Source of the DNA: Mycobacterium asiaticum
GTDB taxonomy: Bacteria; Actinomycetota; Actinomycetes; Mycobacteriales; Mycobacteriaceae
Length of the DNA: 64,000 bases
Assembly: GCF_001673635.1 (NCBI RefSeq)
Contig: NZ_LZMH01000031.1
Coordinates: forward strand, 62,001 to 126,000
Direction: 5' to 3'
The translations under genes and the position numbers were made by a program. Shown piece by piece: positions 56,567-64,000 of this stretch; position 1 is the stretch's first letter; each line of letters starts with the position of its first letter. The notes below the pieces were generated by a model. It searched no databases. It saw only the letters and a program-made list of their open reading frames with translations, and was not told where the DNA came from.

Positions 56567-58195
56567 TCAGGCCAACTCGATGAGGTCCCGGTACTCCTCG
56601 GACCAATAGTCCTCGGTGCCGTCGGGAAGCAGCAGGACACGCTGCGGATCCAGCGCCTCGGCCGCGCCCGGGTCGTGCGTCACCAGCACCACCGCGCCCT
56701 GGTAGCTGCGCAGCGCGTCCAGCACCTGCTCGCGCGAGGCCGGGTCGAGGTTGTTGGTCGGTTCGTCGAGCAGCAACACATTGGCCGTCGAGGCCACCAG
56801 CCCGGCCAGTGCGAGCCGGGTCTTCTCACCACCGGACAGCGTGCCGGCGGGCTGGTCGAGTTGCGGGCCGCTGAACATGAACGCTCCGAGTAGGCCACGC
56901 AGATCCTGCTCACCCGATTCGGGCGCGGCGTGGCGGATGTTCTGCCAAACGGTGGCGTCGTTGTCCAGGGTGTCGTGCTCCTGGGCGAAATACCCGATCC
57001 GCATGCCGTGCCCGGGCTCCAGACCGCCGGTGTCGGGTGTCTCAACCCCGGCCAACAGCCGCAGCAGGGTGGTCTTGCCCGCGCCGTTGAGCCCCAGCAC
57101 GACCACCCGCGAGCCGCGGTCAATGGCCAGGTCGAGCCCGGTGAACACCTCGAGGGAGCCATAAGTCTTGCTCAATCCCTTGGCCACCAGCGGGGTACGG
57201 CCGCACGGTGCGGGCGTCGGGAACTTGATCCGGGCCACCTTGTCGGCCACGCGTTCCTCGTCCAGGGCGGCCATCATTCGGTCGGCACGGCGCAACATGT
57301 TTTGTGCGGCAACGGCTTTGGTCGCTTTGGCGCCCAATTTGGCGGCCTGGGTGCGCAGCGCTGCCGCCTTGCGCTCGGCGTTGGCGCGTTCCCGGCGGCG
57401 ACGCTGCTCGTCGGTCGCGCGCGCGTCGAGATACTTCTGCCAGGTCATGTTGTAGACGTCGACTTCGCCGCGCACGGCATCGAGGAACCAGACCCGGTTC
57501 ACGACGTCGGCGAGCAGGTCCACGTTGTGGCTGATGATGACCAGGCCGCCGGTGTGGGACCGCAGGAAGTCACGCAGCCAACCGACCGAATCCGCGTCGA
57601 GGTGGTTGGTCGGCTCGTCCAGCAGCAGCGTAGTGGCCGACCCGGCCCCACTGTCGGAGGCAGCGAACAGGATCCGCGCCAGCTCCACCCTGCGGCGCTG
57701 ACCGCCCGAGAGGGTGCGCAGTTGCTGGGTCAGCACCCGTTCGGGCAAACCGAGGCTGGCGCAGATGCGGCCCGCCTCGCTTTCGGCGCCGTAGCCGCCG
57801 AGCGCGACGAATTGCTCTTCGAGTTGGCCATAGCGGCGGATGGCGCGGTCGCGCGCGGCGTCGTCGGCGACCTCGGCCATCAGCGCCTGCTGCTTCTCCA
57901 GATCGGTGAGCAGCACGTCGAGACCGCGGGCCGAGAGCACCCGGTCGCGCGCCAGCACGTCCAGGTCGCCCTCTTTGGGGTCCTGCGGCAGATAGCCGAT
58001 GTCACCCTTGCGGGTGAGCGTCCCGGCATAGGGTTGGCCCTCCCCCGCCAGGATCCGCAGCGTTGTCGTCTTGCCGGCCCCGTTACGACCGACCAGTCCG
58101 ATCCGGTCGCCGGGCTGCACGCGCAGGTCGGGCCCATCGGGAGACAGCAGAATGCGCGCACCAGCGCGGACCTCGAGGCCCGTAGCCGTGATCAC
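56567..58195 (-). CDS. ABC-F family ATP-binding protein (Rv1473 orthologue)
   Basis: The 542-residue protein has two tandem ABC domains and no membrane segments. Walker A motifs are GRNGAGKTT and GLNGAGKTT, signatures LSGGQRRRVEL and LSGGEKTRLAL, and Walker B regions LLLDEPTNHLD and LLLDEPTNNLD. Between them is an Arg/Lys/Ala-rich linker (about 250-300: RRRRERANAERKAAAL). This is the ABC-F layout of ribosome-associated translation factors and of some antibiotic-resistance proteins. M. tuberculosis Rv1473 has the same position. Which of the two roles applies cannot be decided from sequence. Confidence 0.93.
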   Translation of the reverse strand: MITATGLEVRAGARILLSPDGPDLRVQPGDRIGLVGRNGAGKTTTLRILAGEGQPYAGTLTRKGDIGYLPQDPKEGDLDVLARDRVLSARGLDVLLTDLEKQQALMAEVADDAARDRAIRRYGQLEEQFVALGGYGAESEAGRICASLGLPERVLTQQLRTLSGGQRRRVELARILFAASDSGAGSATTLLLDEPTNHLDADSVGWLRDFLRSHTGGLVIISHNVDLLADVVNRVWFLDAVRGEVDVYNMTWQKYLDARATDEQRRRRERANAERKAAALRTQAAKLGAKATKAVAAQNMLRRADRMMAALDEERVADKVARIKFPTPAPCGRTPLVAKGLSKTYGSLEVFTGLDLAIDRGSRVVVLGLNGAGKTTLLRLLAGVETPDTGGLEPGHGMRIGYFAQEHDTLDNDATVWQNIRHAAPESGEQDLRGLLGAFMFSGPQLDQPAGTLSGGEKTRLALAGLVASTANVLLLDEPTNNLDPASREQVLDALRSYQGAVVLVTHDPGAAEALDPQRVLLLPDGTEDYWSEEYRDLIELA

Positions 58196-58226
58196 ATTCG
58201 CTCCCTAGTCATTTGTCTTGCTTGTC

Positions 58227-59036
58227 TTACTTGTCGTCGGTGAAAGCCGGCGGGCGCTTCTCCGCGCGCGCAGCAACCGCTTCTTCGAAGTTGGAGGTGA
58301 GCAGACGGACGAAAAGCTGTCCCAGGCCCTCGGCCTGCATATGCCCCTCAAGGCTGCCGGCGTCCAGTCCACTCCACAATGTGCGTTTGGTCAACTCGAT
58401 TCCGGGCCGCGAGAACGCCGCGATGCGCGCGGCGATCGCATAGCAGGTGTCGAGCAACTGCGCTCCGGGCACCTGACAGGAGACCAGCCCGATCCGCTCC
58501 GCCTCCTCGGCGCTGACGTCCCGGCCGGTGAGCATGATCTCGAAGGCACGGGAGGCCCCGATGGCTCTCGGCAGCAGGTAGCTCAGCCCTAATTCGCTCG
58601 CGGTCAGGCCGTTGTTGATGCCGGCCGCCCGGAAATAAGCGCTGGTGGAGGCCACGCGGATGTCGGCGGCCAGCGCCAGGCACAGCCCTCCGCCGATGGC
58701 AGCGCCATTGACAGCGGCGATGACCGGTTGGTGCAGCCGCCGCAGCGCCAGGATGATGTCGTCGAGCAACTCCATCGACCGCAGCGCATAGGTCGGGCGG
58801 GTCAGGTCCTCGACGTGCGGGACGGTTCCCGCGGACTTGTGGTCAGCGCCCGAAGAGAAGCCGCGCCCGGCACCGGTGAGCACCACCACACGCACCGAGT
58901 TGTCGTAGGTGACCTGCTCCAGGGTCTCCTTGAGCGGCACCATGACGTCGAACGCCATGGAATTCATTCGCTCGGGGCGATTGAGGGTGATCAGGGCGAT
59001 CTCGGGCCGCGGATGTTCCAGAAGGACCAAACTCAC
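58227..59036 (-). CDS. echA12: Enoyl-CoA hydratase/isomerase family protein EchA12
   Basis: The 269-residue crotonase-fold protein has LNRPERMNSM, an oxyanion-hole segment GAGRGFSSGADHKSAG, and the second oxyanion part AINGAAIGGGLCLALAADIRV-like VNGAAIGGGLCLALAAD. The Glu pair normally used for hydration is not clear by eye, so isomerase or other crotonase chemistry is possible. In M. tuberculosis Rv1472 is annotated EchA12. It lies between the ABC-F gene (31 bases) and trxB1 (63 bases) on the same strand. Confidence 0.92.
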   Translation of the reverse strand: MSLVLLEHPRPEIALITLNRPERMNSMAFDVMVPLKETLEQVTYDNSVRVVVLTGAGRGFSSGADHKSAGTVPHVEDLTRPTYALRSMELLDDIILALRRLHQPVIAAVNGAAIGGGLCLALAADIRVASTSAYFRAAGINNGLTASELGLSYLLPRAIGASRAFEIMLTGRDVSAEEAERIGLVSCQVPGAQLLDTCYAIAARIAAFSRPGIELTKRTLWSGLDAGSLEGHMQAEGLGQLFVRLLTSNFEEAVAARAEKRPPAFTDDK

Positions 59037-59099
59037 CTTTGAACGGTAACGCAGGCCCGAGATTGCTGCGGCGCTGACGAAGTCGCGTGCGCCGGGGGC

Positions 59100-59444
59100 T
59101 CAGACTTCGGTGGCCTCGTCGAACTCGTAGGCCTTGAGTTGCTGGACCAGGTCTTCCAGCGCCGCGGGCGGCAGCGCGCCGGGCTGGTTGAACAGCAACT
59201 TGCCCTTCTTGAACGCCATCAGGGTGGGGATCGAGCGGATCTGGGCGGCCGCGGCCAGTTCCTGCTCGGCCTCGGTGTCGACCTTGGCAAACACCACGTC
59301 GGGGTGGTTTTCCGAGGCGGCCTTGAACGTCGGCGCGAAGGCGCGGCACGGTCCGCACCAAGAGGCCCAGAAGTCGACCAGCACCATGTCGTTGTCGTTG
59401 ACGGTGTCGTTGAACTGCGCAGCAGTTAAGTCTTGAGTGCTCAC
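59100..59444 (-). CDS. trxB1: Thioredoxin TrxB1
   Basis: The 114-residue protein starts at GTG 59444 (STQDLTAAQFND). It has FWASWCGPCRAFAP with the redox-active WCGPC, the cis-Pro in SIPTLMAF and a C-terminal helix. It reduces protein disulphides. In M. tuberculosis it is encoded beside CtpD and was found to interact with that metal ATPase, and the same neighbourhood is kept here with 7 bases between the genes. A longer open frame at 59501 adds an unlikely N-terminal extension. Confidence 0.93.
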   Translation of the reverse strand: MSTQDLTAAQFNDTVNDNDMVLVDFWASWCGPCRAFAPTFKAASENHPDVVFAKVDTEAEQELAAAAQIRSIPTLMAFKKGKLLFNQPGALPPAALEDLVQQLKAYEFDEATEV

Positions 59445-59451
59445 AGGCTGT

Positions 59452-61467
59452 TCAACGCCCGCCGGCTGGGCGTTGTTCCCGAGTCCGCGGCGTCCCAGCA
59501 AACCTTGCCATGGCGGCCCGCCAGCTGCGGTCGGTCAACAGTCGCATGCCGTTCAGCGCGACCAGCAGCGTGGACCCCTCATGGCCCGCCACCCCCAACG
59601 GCAGCGGGAGCTGCCCGAACAGGTCCCACAACACCAGCACAGTGATGCAAGCACTTGCGATGGCCAGGTTGGCCATCACCACCCTGCGAGCTTGCCGGGC
59701 CAGTGCGACGAGTGTCGGGATGGCGTGGAGCTCGTCGCCGACGGTGACGGCGTCGGCGGTCTGCAGGGTGAGGTCGGCGCCGGCGCCCATGGCCACCGAA
59801 GTCCATGCCGCGGCCATCGCGGGGGCATCGTTGACGCCGTCGCCAACGACGAGCACCCGCTGACCCGAGGCCTGCAACTCGCGCACCGCCTCGACCTTCT
59901 GCTCGGGCAGCAGCCCGGCGCGCACCTCGCCGATGCCGGCCTCGGCGGCGACCCGTCGCGCCGCGCGCTCGTTGTCGCCGGTCAACAACACCGGCGTCGT
60001 CGACGTCAGCTCGGTCAGTGCCGCCACGGAAGCGGCGGCATCGGAACGGATTCGATCGGTGAGCCCGAGCACTCCGACGGCCAGCCCGTTGACGAGCACG
60101 ACGGCGGCGGTCGCGCCTGCTGCCACTACCGGCGCCAATTCGGCCGGGGCCGCCCGGCGGAAGCCGTGCGGATTGCAGACCTCGACGAAGTCGTGGCCCA
60201 CGGTGGCACGCACCCCGCGGCCCGGCACGGCCCGAAAGTCCTCGGCGGCGGGAATCGCGACCTCACGGCGCCGCGCCTCCTCTACGACGGCGCGCCCCAA
60301 CGGATGCTCACTGGATCGCTCTGCGGCAGCGGCCAATTGGAGAACCGCGGCCACGTCGAACAGTTCGGGCCGCAGCGTCTCGACGGTAGTGAGCCGCGGC
60401 GTGCCACAGGTCAGTGTGCCCGTCTTGTCCATTGCGACGACGCTGGCGTCGGCGAGGTGTTCCACCACCACCGCGCTCTTGACCAGAACCCCGTGCCGGC
60501 CCGCATTGGCCACCGTGGCCAGCAGCGGCGGCATGGTGGCCAGCACCACCGCGCACGGCGAGGCCACGATCATGAATGTCATGGCGCGCAACAGAACTGG
60601 TTGCAGCGGGTGGCCCAGCATCAGCGGAATGGTGATCAGGGCGAGGGTGGCGGCGACCACCCCGAGCGAGTAGCGCTGTTCGATTCGTTCAATGAAGAGT
60701 TGGGTTTTAGCTTTGGTGGCCGACGCCTCGGACACCAGTTGGACTATCCGGGCGACCACACTCTGCGACGGGTCGCGGGTGACGACGAGATGTAGTGCGC
60801 CCGAACCGTTAACGGTGCCCGCGAACACGTCATCTCCGGCTGCCTTGGCCACCGGCATCGATTCGCCGGTGATGGAACGTTGGTCGACTTCTGAAGAGCC
60901 CGACAGCACGGCGGCATCGGCGGGGATTCGTTCGCCGGGCCGGACCACGACGCGGTCGCCGACCACCAACTCGGCAGCAGGCACTGCCCTTTCCCGCCCG
61001 TCGCCGTCGAGCACGATGGCTCGGTCGGGCGCCAAGTCCAGAAGTCCCTTGACGGAGTCCGCGGTGTGCTTGGTCGCGACCTCGTCGAGGGCGCCGGAGG
61101 TCGCGAAAATCACTATCAGCAGCGCACCGTCGAAGATCTGTCCGATCGCCACCGCCCCGATCGCGGCGACGATCATCAGCAGATCCACATCGAGCGCCTT
61201 GTTGCGCAGCGCCTGCGCTCCGGCCCATGCCGAACCCCAGCCACCGGCCAGATAGCAGGCGAGATACAGCGTCCACCAGACCGCGTGCGGCGCACCGTTG
61301 AGCTGAGCCACCGAGCCGGCCAGGAACAGCACCAGCGCGACCGCCGCCCAGCGCACCGACATCACCGACCACAGCGCCGCATGCCAACTCATCGGACGGC
61401 CGACGCTGGGCGAAACGCGGGCGAGAGTGGCCTCAGAAGCGGTCGCTTCCAGGGCGGTCAGGGTCAT
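59452..61467 (-). CDS. ctpD: P1B-type metal cation-transporting ATPase CtpD
   Basis: The 671-residue P-type ATPase has the transport-site SPC motif (ASPCAVVLATMP), the phosphorylation motif DKTGTLTCG, the TGES actuator motif (ITGESMPVAK), and GDGVNDAPAM. About eight helices are present, with no N-terminal His- or Cys-rich metal domain, as in the P1B4-like CtpD (Co2+/Fe2+) subfamily. The ATG at 61467 matches the Rv1469 N-terminus. It exports metal ions and in M. tuberculosis helps to withstand redox and metal stress. Its C-terminal part ends 7 bases before trxB1, so the pair is transcribed together. Confidence 0.94.
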   Translation of the reverse strand: MTLTALEATASEATLARVSPSVGRPMSWHAALWSVMSVRWAAVALVLFLAGSVAQLNGAPHAVWWTLYLACYLAGGWGSAWAGAQALRNKALDVDLLMIVAAIGAVAIGQIFDGALLIVIFATSGALDEVATKHTADSVKGLLDLAPDRAIVLDGDGRERAVPAAELVVGDRVVVRPGERIPADAAVLSGSSEVDQRSITGESMPVAKAAGDDVFAGTVNGSGALHLVVTRDPSQSVVARIVQLVSEASATKAKTQLFIERIEQRYSLGVVAATLALITIPLMLGHPLQPVLLRAMTFMIVASPCAVVLATMPPLLATVANAGRHGVLVKSAVVVEHLADASVVAMDKTGTLTCGTPRLTTVETLRPELFDVAAVLQLAAAAERSSEHPLGRAVVEEARRREVAIPAAEDFRAVPGRGVRATVGHDFVEVCNPHGFRRAAPAELAPVVAAGATAAVVLVNGLAVGVLGLTDRIRSDAAASVAALTELTSTTPVLLTGDNERAARRVAAEAGIGEVRAGLLPEQKVEAVRELQASGQRVLVVGDGVNDAPAMAAAWTSVAMGAGADLTLQTADAVTVGDELHAIPTLVALARQARRVVMANLAIASACITVLVLWDLFGQLPLPLGVAGHEGSTLLVALNGMRLLTDRSWRAAMARFAGTPRTREQRPAGGR

Positions 61468-61749
61468 TCCGGCGGCCTCGCAGGGGTGGGGATCGGTCGG
61501 GCTGCCCCGAGTGTATTGAGACCGGCCCGTGCGGAGGTCTCGGTTGTATTTCGGTATGTCATTGAATTGGCCTCTGGCACAAGGCATACGACGCCAATAG
61601 TGAATGGCGGTCCGGCCTGGGCGCCGCGACCGGAAACCGGCCTGTGAGCACGCAAATCCGTGGCCTAAAAAGAGTGGGAAATTTTGTGATCAACGTTGCG
61701 GAATGGAGATAGGATTCATCCGTTACAGACGCTTCGCAGGAGGTGCGGG

Positions 61750-62832
61750 ATGTCGTTCGTGGTCGCAAATACTGATTTGGTTTCACAAGCGGCTGGGAAT
61801 CTGTCCCGCGTCGGTGCGCTGATCAATGAAGCCAATTCGGCGGCGGCAGCTGAGACCACCGCCGTCGTGGCCGCGGGAGCCGATGAAATTTCCAGAGCGG
61901 TCGCCGCGATCTTCGGCGCACACGCTCAGGGCTATCAAGCCATCAGCACCCAAATTGCGTCGTTCCATGAGCAATTCGTGCGCACCATGGCCGGTGGCGC
62001 GAACGCCTACGCGCTCGCGGAGGCGACGAATTTGGGTCCCCTACAACCGGTGCTCGACGCGATCAATGCGCCTACCAATCTTCTGTTGGGCCGTCCGCTG
62101 ATCGGCAACGGCGCCGACGGCACCGCCGCTAACCCGAACGGCCAGGCCGGCGGCCTCCTGATCGGCAACGGCGGCAACGGGTTCTCGTCAGGCGCCGTGG
62201 GAGTAGGCGGTGGCAGCGGCGGGGCCGCGGGTCTCCTCGGTTTCGGCGGGGCCGGCGGTAAGGGCGGATTGGGCGCGAACGGCGGTGCCGGCGGTGCCGG
62301 CGGGCTGCTCTTCGGCGGCGGTGGCGCCGGTGGCAACAGTGGTGGTGGCGGCGGCGCCGGCGGTCTCGGTGGGTCCGCGATGCTGTTCGGGAATGGCGGT
62401 GTCGGCGGTACCAGCCCCGACGGGATGGGTGCAGGCGGCGGCGGAGGCAACGGCGGCCTGTTGTACGGCAACGGCGGCGCCGGCGGTGGCAGCTCCCTCG
62501 GCGGCGCGGGCAACGGCGGCAGAGCCTTCTTCATAGGCGATGGTGGCGCTGGAGGGACCGAATTCAATGCCGGCCAGGCCGGAGCTGGGGGCTCCGCCGG
62601 GTTCTTGTACGGCAATGGCGGTGCCGGTGGCAACGCACCGATGGGCGGCATCGGTGGGGGCGGTGGACAGGCCGGGCTGATCGGCAACGGCGGGGCCGGA
62701 GGCAATGCCAACGTCAACGCCGGCAACGGCGGCAACGCGTTGCTGATCGGCAACGGCGGAGCGGGCGGCCAGCCAAACGGCCTCGGCGGCCAACGCGGGC
62801 TGCTCTTCGGTCAGAACGGCGCGAACGGTTAG
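61750..62832 (+). CDS. PE_PGRS family protein (syntenic with Rv1468c/PE_PGRS29)
   Basis: The ATG at 61750 follows AGGAGGTG. Residues 1-95 are a PE domain (SFVVANTDLVSQAAGNLSRV, with the PE motif region replaced by the usual helical pair). A linker GRPLIGNGADGTAANPNGQ connects it to the PGRS domain, with many GGxGG repeats (GNGGAGG, GGAGGNG) up to residue 360. PE_PGRS proteins are ESX-5-secreted, cell-surface or membrane-associated proteins confined to the slow-growing lineage. The gene is in the same place as Rv1468c. The repeat region is prone to assembly errors and length variation. Confidence 0.93.
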   Translation: MSFVVANTDLVSQAAGNLSRVGALINEANSAAAAETTAVVAAGADEISRAVAAIFGAHAQGYQAISTQIASFHEQFVRTMAGGANAYALAEATNLGPLQPVLDAINAPTNLLLGRPLIGNGADGTAANPNGQAGGLLIGNGGNGFSSGAVGVGGGSGGAAGLLGFGGAGGKGGLGANGGAGGAGGLLFGGGGAGGNSGGGGGAGGLGGSAMLFGNGGVGGTSPDGMGAGGGGGNGGLLYGNGGAGGGSSLGGAGNGGRAFFIGDGGAGGTEFNAGQAGAGGSAGFLYGNGGAGGNAPMGGIGGGGGQAGLIGNGGAGGNANVNAGNGGNALLIGNGGAGGQPNGLGGQRGLLFGQNGANG

Positions 62833-62911
62833 CAGCCCTTACTTACGGTTGCGTACGTTTTTTCGCGTCGGACACACTTAGGACCCACCAGCCTGAGTGG
62901 AAGGAACCACA

Positions 62912-64000
62912 GTGGGGCATTACATCGCCAACGTCCGTGATCTCGAGTTCAACCTGCTCGAAGTTCTCGATGTCGGCGCCGTCCTGGGCACCGGTGATTA
63001 CGCCGACCTGGACGTCGACACGGTCCGCACGATCCTGTCCGAGGCGGCCAGACTGGCCGAAGGCCCGGTCGCCGAAACGTTTGCCTTCGCCGACCGTAAC
63101 CCGCCAGTGTTCGACCCGGCGACGCACAGCATCAGCGTCGCTCCGGAGTTGGTGAAGACGGTGCAGGCGATCAAGGACGCCGAATGGTGGCGCCTCGGCA
63201 TGGCCGAGGAAATCGGCGGCATGGCCGCTCCCCCGCCACTGACCTGGGCCGTCAACGAGATGATCTACTGCGCCAACCCTTCCGTGTGCTTCTTCAACCT
63301 CGGCCCGGTGTTTTCGCAGTCGCTCTTCGTCGAAGGCAACGACGAGCAGAAGCGTTGGGCCGCTTTGGGAATCGAGCGCGGTTGGCAGGCCACCATGGTG
63401 CTCACCGAACCCGATGCCGGCTCTGACGTAGGTGCCGGCCGCGCCAAGGCGATCGAACAGCCCGATGGCACTTGGCATATCGAGGGCGTCAAGCGGTTCA
63501 TCTCCGGCGGCGACGTCGGCGACACCGCCGAGAACATCTTCCACCTGGTGCTGGCACGGCCCGAGGGCGCCGCCCCCGGCACCAAAGGCCTGAGCCTGTT
63601 TTACGTGCCCAACTACCTGTTCGACCCGGAAACCGGCGAAATCGGTTCCCGCAACGGCGTATACGTCACCGGAGTCGAACACAAGATGGGTCTGAAGTCC
63701 TCGCCCACGTGCGAGGTCACGTTCGGTGCCACGGATGTGCCTGCCGTCGGGTATCTGGTCGGCGGGGTGCACAACGGGATAGCGCAAATGTTCACCGTCA
63801 TCGAGCACGCGCGCATGACGATCGGCGTCAAATCGGCGGGCACCCTGTCCACCGGCTACCTGAACGCCCTCGCCTACGCCAAGGAACGGATCCAGGGCGC
63901 GGACCTGACGCAGATGACGGACAAGACCGCGCCGCGGGTGACGATCATGCACCACCCCGATGTGCGTCGCAGCCTGATGACCCAGAAGGCCTACGCCGAG
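62912..64000 (+). CDS. fadE15: Acyl-CoA dehydrogenase FadE15, 5' part (runs off the window)
   Basis: A GTG at 62912 after AAGGAACC opens a frame that continues to the last base without stop, so 363 codons are seen of about 610 in M. tuberculosis Rv1467c. The sequence contains the acyl-CoA dehydrogenase flavin/substrate segment [12 protein letters not shown], followed by [13 protein letters not shown] and the middle-domain strand [16 protein letters not shown]. The N-terminal helical part is longer than in small FadE enzymes, as in the FadE5/FadE15-type large dehydrogenases. It oxidises acyl-CoA substrates of unknown chain length. The catalytic base lies in the missing C-terminal part. Confidence 0.94.
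   Translation, partial: MGHYIANVRDLEFNLLEVLDVGAVLGTGDYADLDVDTVRTILSEAARLAEGPVAETFAFADRNPPVFDPATHSISVAPELVKTVQAIKDAEWWRLGMAEEIGGMAAPPPLTWAVNEMIYCANPSVCFFNLGPVFSQSLFVEGNDEQKRWAALGIERGWQATMVLTEPDAGSDVGAGRAKAIEQPDGTWHIEGVKRFISGGDVGDTAENIFHLVLARPEGAAPGTKGLSLFYVPNYLFDPETGEIGSRNGVYVTGVEHKMGLKSSPTCEVTFGATDVPAVGYLVGGVHNGIAQMFTVIEHARMTIGVKSAGTLSTGYLNALAYAKERIQGADLTQMTDKTAPRVTIMHHPDVRRSLMTQKAYAE

Noticed and set aside
56930..58243. Plus-strand open frame opposite the ABC-F gene (437 codons)
   Set aside because: It mirrors the ABC-F coding sequence and has no recognisable motif; codon bias favours the other strand.
59437..60795. Plus-strand open frame opposite ctpD (452 codons)
   Set aside because: It is antisense to the conserved P-type ATPase, with a His/Gln/Arg-rich translation.
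62007..62753. Proline-rich minus-strand open frame opposite the PE_PGRS repeats
   Set aside because: The Pro/Ala pattern is simply the reverse complement of the GGxGG-coding repeats, not a real proline-rich protein.
62160..62830. Repeat array that might be taken for CRISPR
   Set aside because: The repeats are short, imperfect, in-frame Gly-rich PGRS codons with no spacers or cas genes.
62843..63955. Minus-strand open frame opposite fadE15
   Set aside because: It is the antisense of a clearly recognisable acyl-CoA dehydrogenase.

Overview
The window is chromosomal DNA from a slow-growing Mycobacterium. The right-hand 36 kb follows the Mycobacterium tuberculosis order from Rv1498A down to Rv1467c almost gene for gene: dodecin, lipL, meaB, mutB, mutA, Rv1491c, then Rv1488, Rv1487, Rv1486c, hemZ, inhA, fabG1, Rv1482c, Rv1481, Rv1480, moxR1, ripB, ripA, Rv1476, acn, Rv1474c, Rv1473A, Rv1473, echA12, trxB1, ctpD, a PE_PGRS gene and fadE15. 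A PE_PGRS gene at this position points to the slow-growing lineage around M. kansasii, M. marinum and M. tuberculosis. The accessory content shows that it is not M. tuberculosis itself. The species cannot be fixed from the sequence alone. Comparisons with M. tuberculosis are from memory, not from a search.

Bases 1-27.6 kb are an accessory surface-glycan (probably lipooligosaccharide-like) biosynthesis island, in the position where M. tuberculosis carries its Rv1500-Rv1526c glycolipid locus. It holds a Wzx-type flippase; two GT-C membrane glycosyltransferases and a GT2 glycosyltransferase; a methyltransferase-GT2 fusion; two further methyltransferases; a GNAT/FemAB-like acyltransferase; a sugar aminotransferase; several NDP-sugar epimerases/dehydratases; a UDP-glucose dehydrogenase plus a broken copy of it; a GtrA protein; and a CDP-glucose 4,6-dehydratase-like enzyme. 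Two gene sets are unusual. The first is a pair of PEP-synthase/rifampicin-phosphotransferase-like proteins. One is an epimerase fused to an acceptor-like domain and a phosphohistidine domain without ATP-grasp. The other is a pyruvate phosphate dikinase N-terminal half without the PEP barrel. The second is an overlapping trio of an SDR, a 3-dehydroquinate-synthase-like sugar phosphate cyclase and a sedoheptulokinase-like FGGY kinase, which suggests a cyclitol or carbasugar building block. Base composition drops visibly in parts of the island, especially 8.4-12 kb and 10.36-10.65 kb.

Bases 27.8-35.2 kb are core metabolism: the LipL esterase and the mutA-mutB-meaB operon for B12-dependent methylmalonyl-CoA mutase. 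mazEF4, which separates mutB from meaB in M. tuberculosis, is absent. Bases 35.2-40.1 kb replace Rv1489-Rv1490 of M. tuberculosis with a separate signalling module. It contains a membrane-anchored trypsin-like protease, a histidine kinase with a very proline-rich extracytoplasmic loop, its OmpR-type partner, and two tandem paralogous proline-rich one-TM proteins next to a perfect inverted repeat, followed by a deazaflavin-dependent nitroreductase-like gene and a DoxX-like gene.

Bases 40.1-64 kb are conserved core: SPFH/NfeD membrane proteins, ferrochelatase, the fabG1-inhA FAS-II operon with its promoter, the MoxR1/DUF58/VWA set, the RipA/RipB peptidoglycan hydrolases with an MtrA-like box, aconitase with its TetR regulator and palindromes in the upstream gap, an ABC-F protein, EchA12, thioredoxin and the CtpD metal ATPase, PE_PGRS, and the first 363 codons of fadE15, which runs off the right edge.
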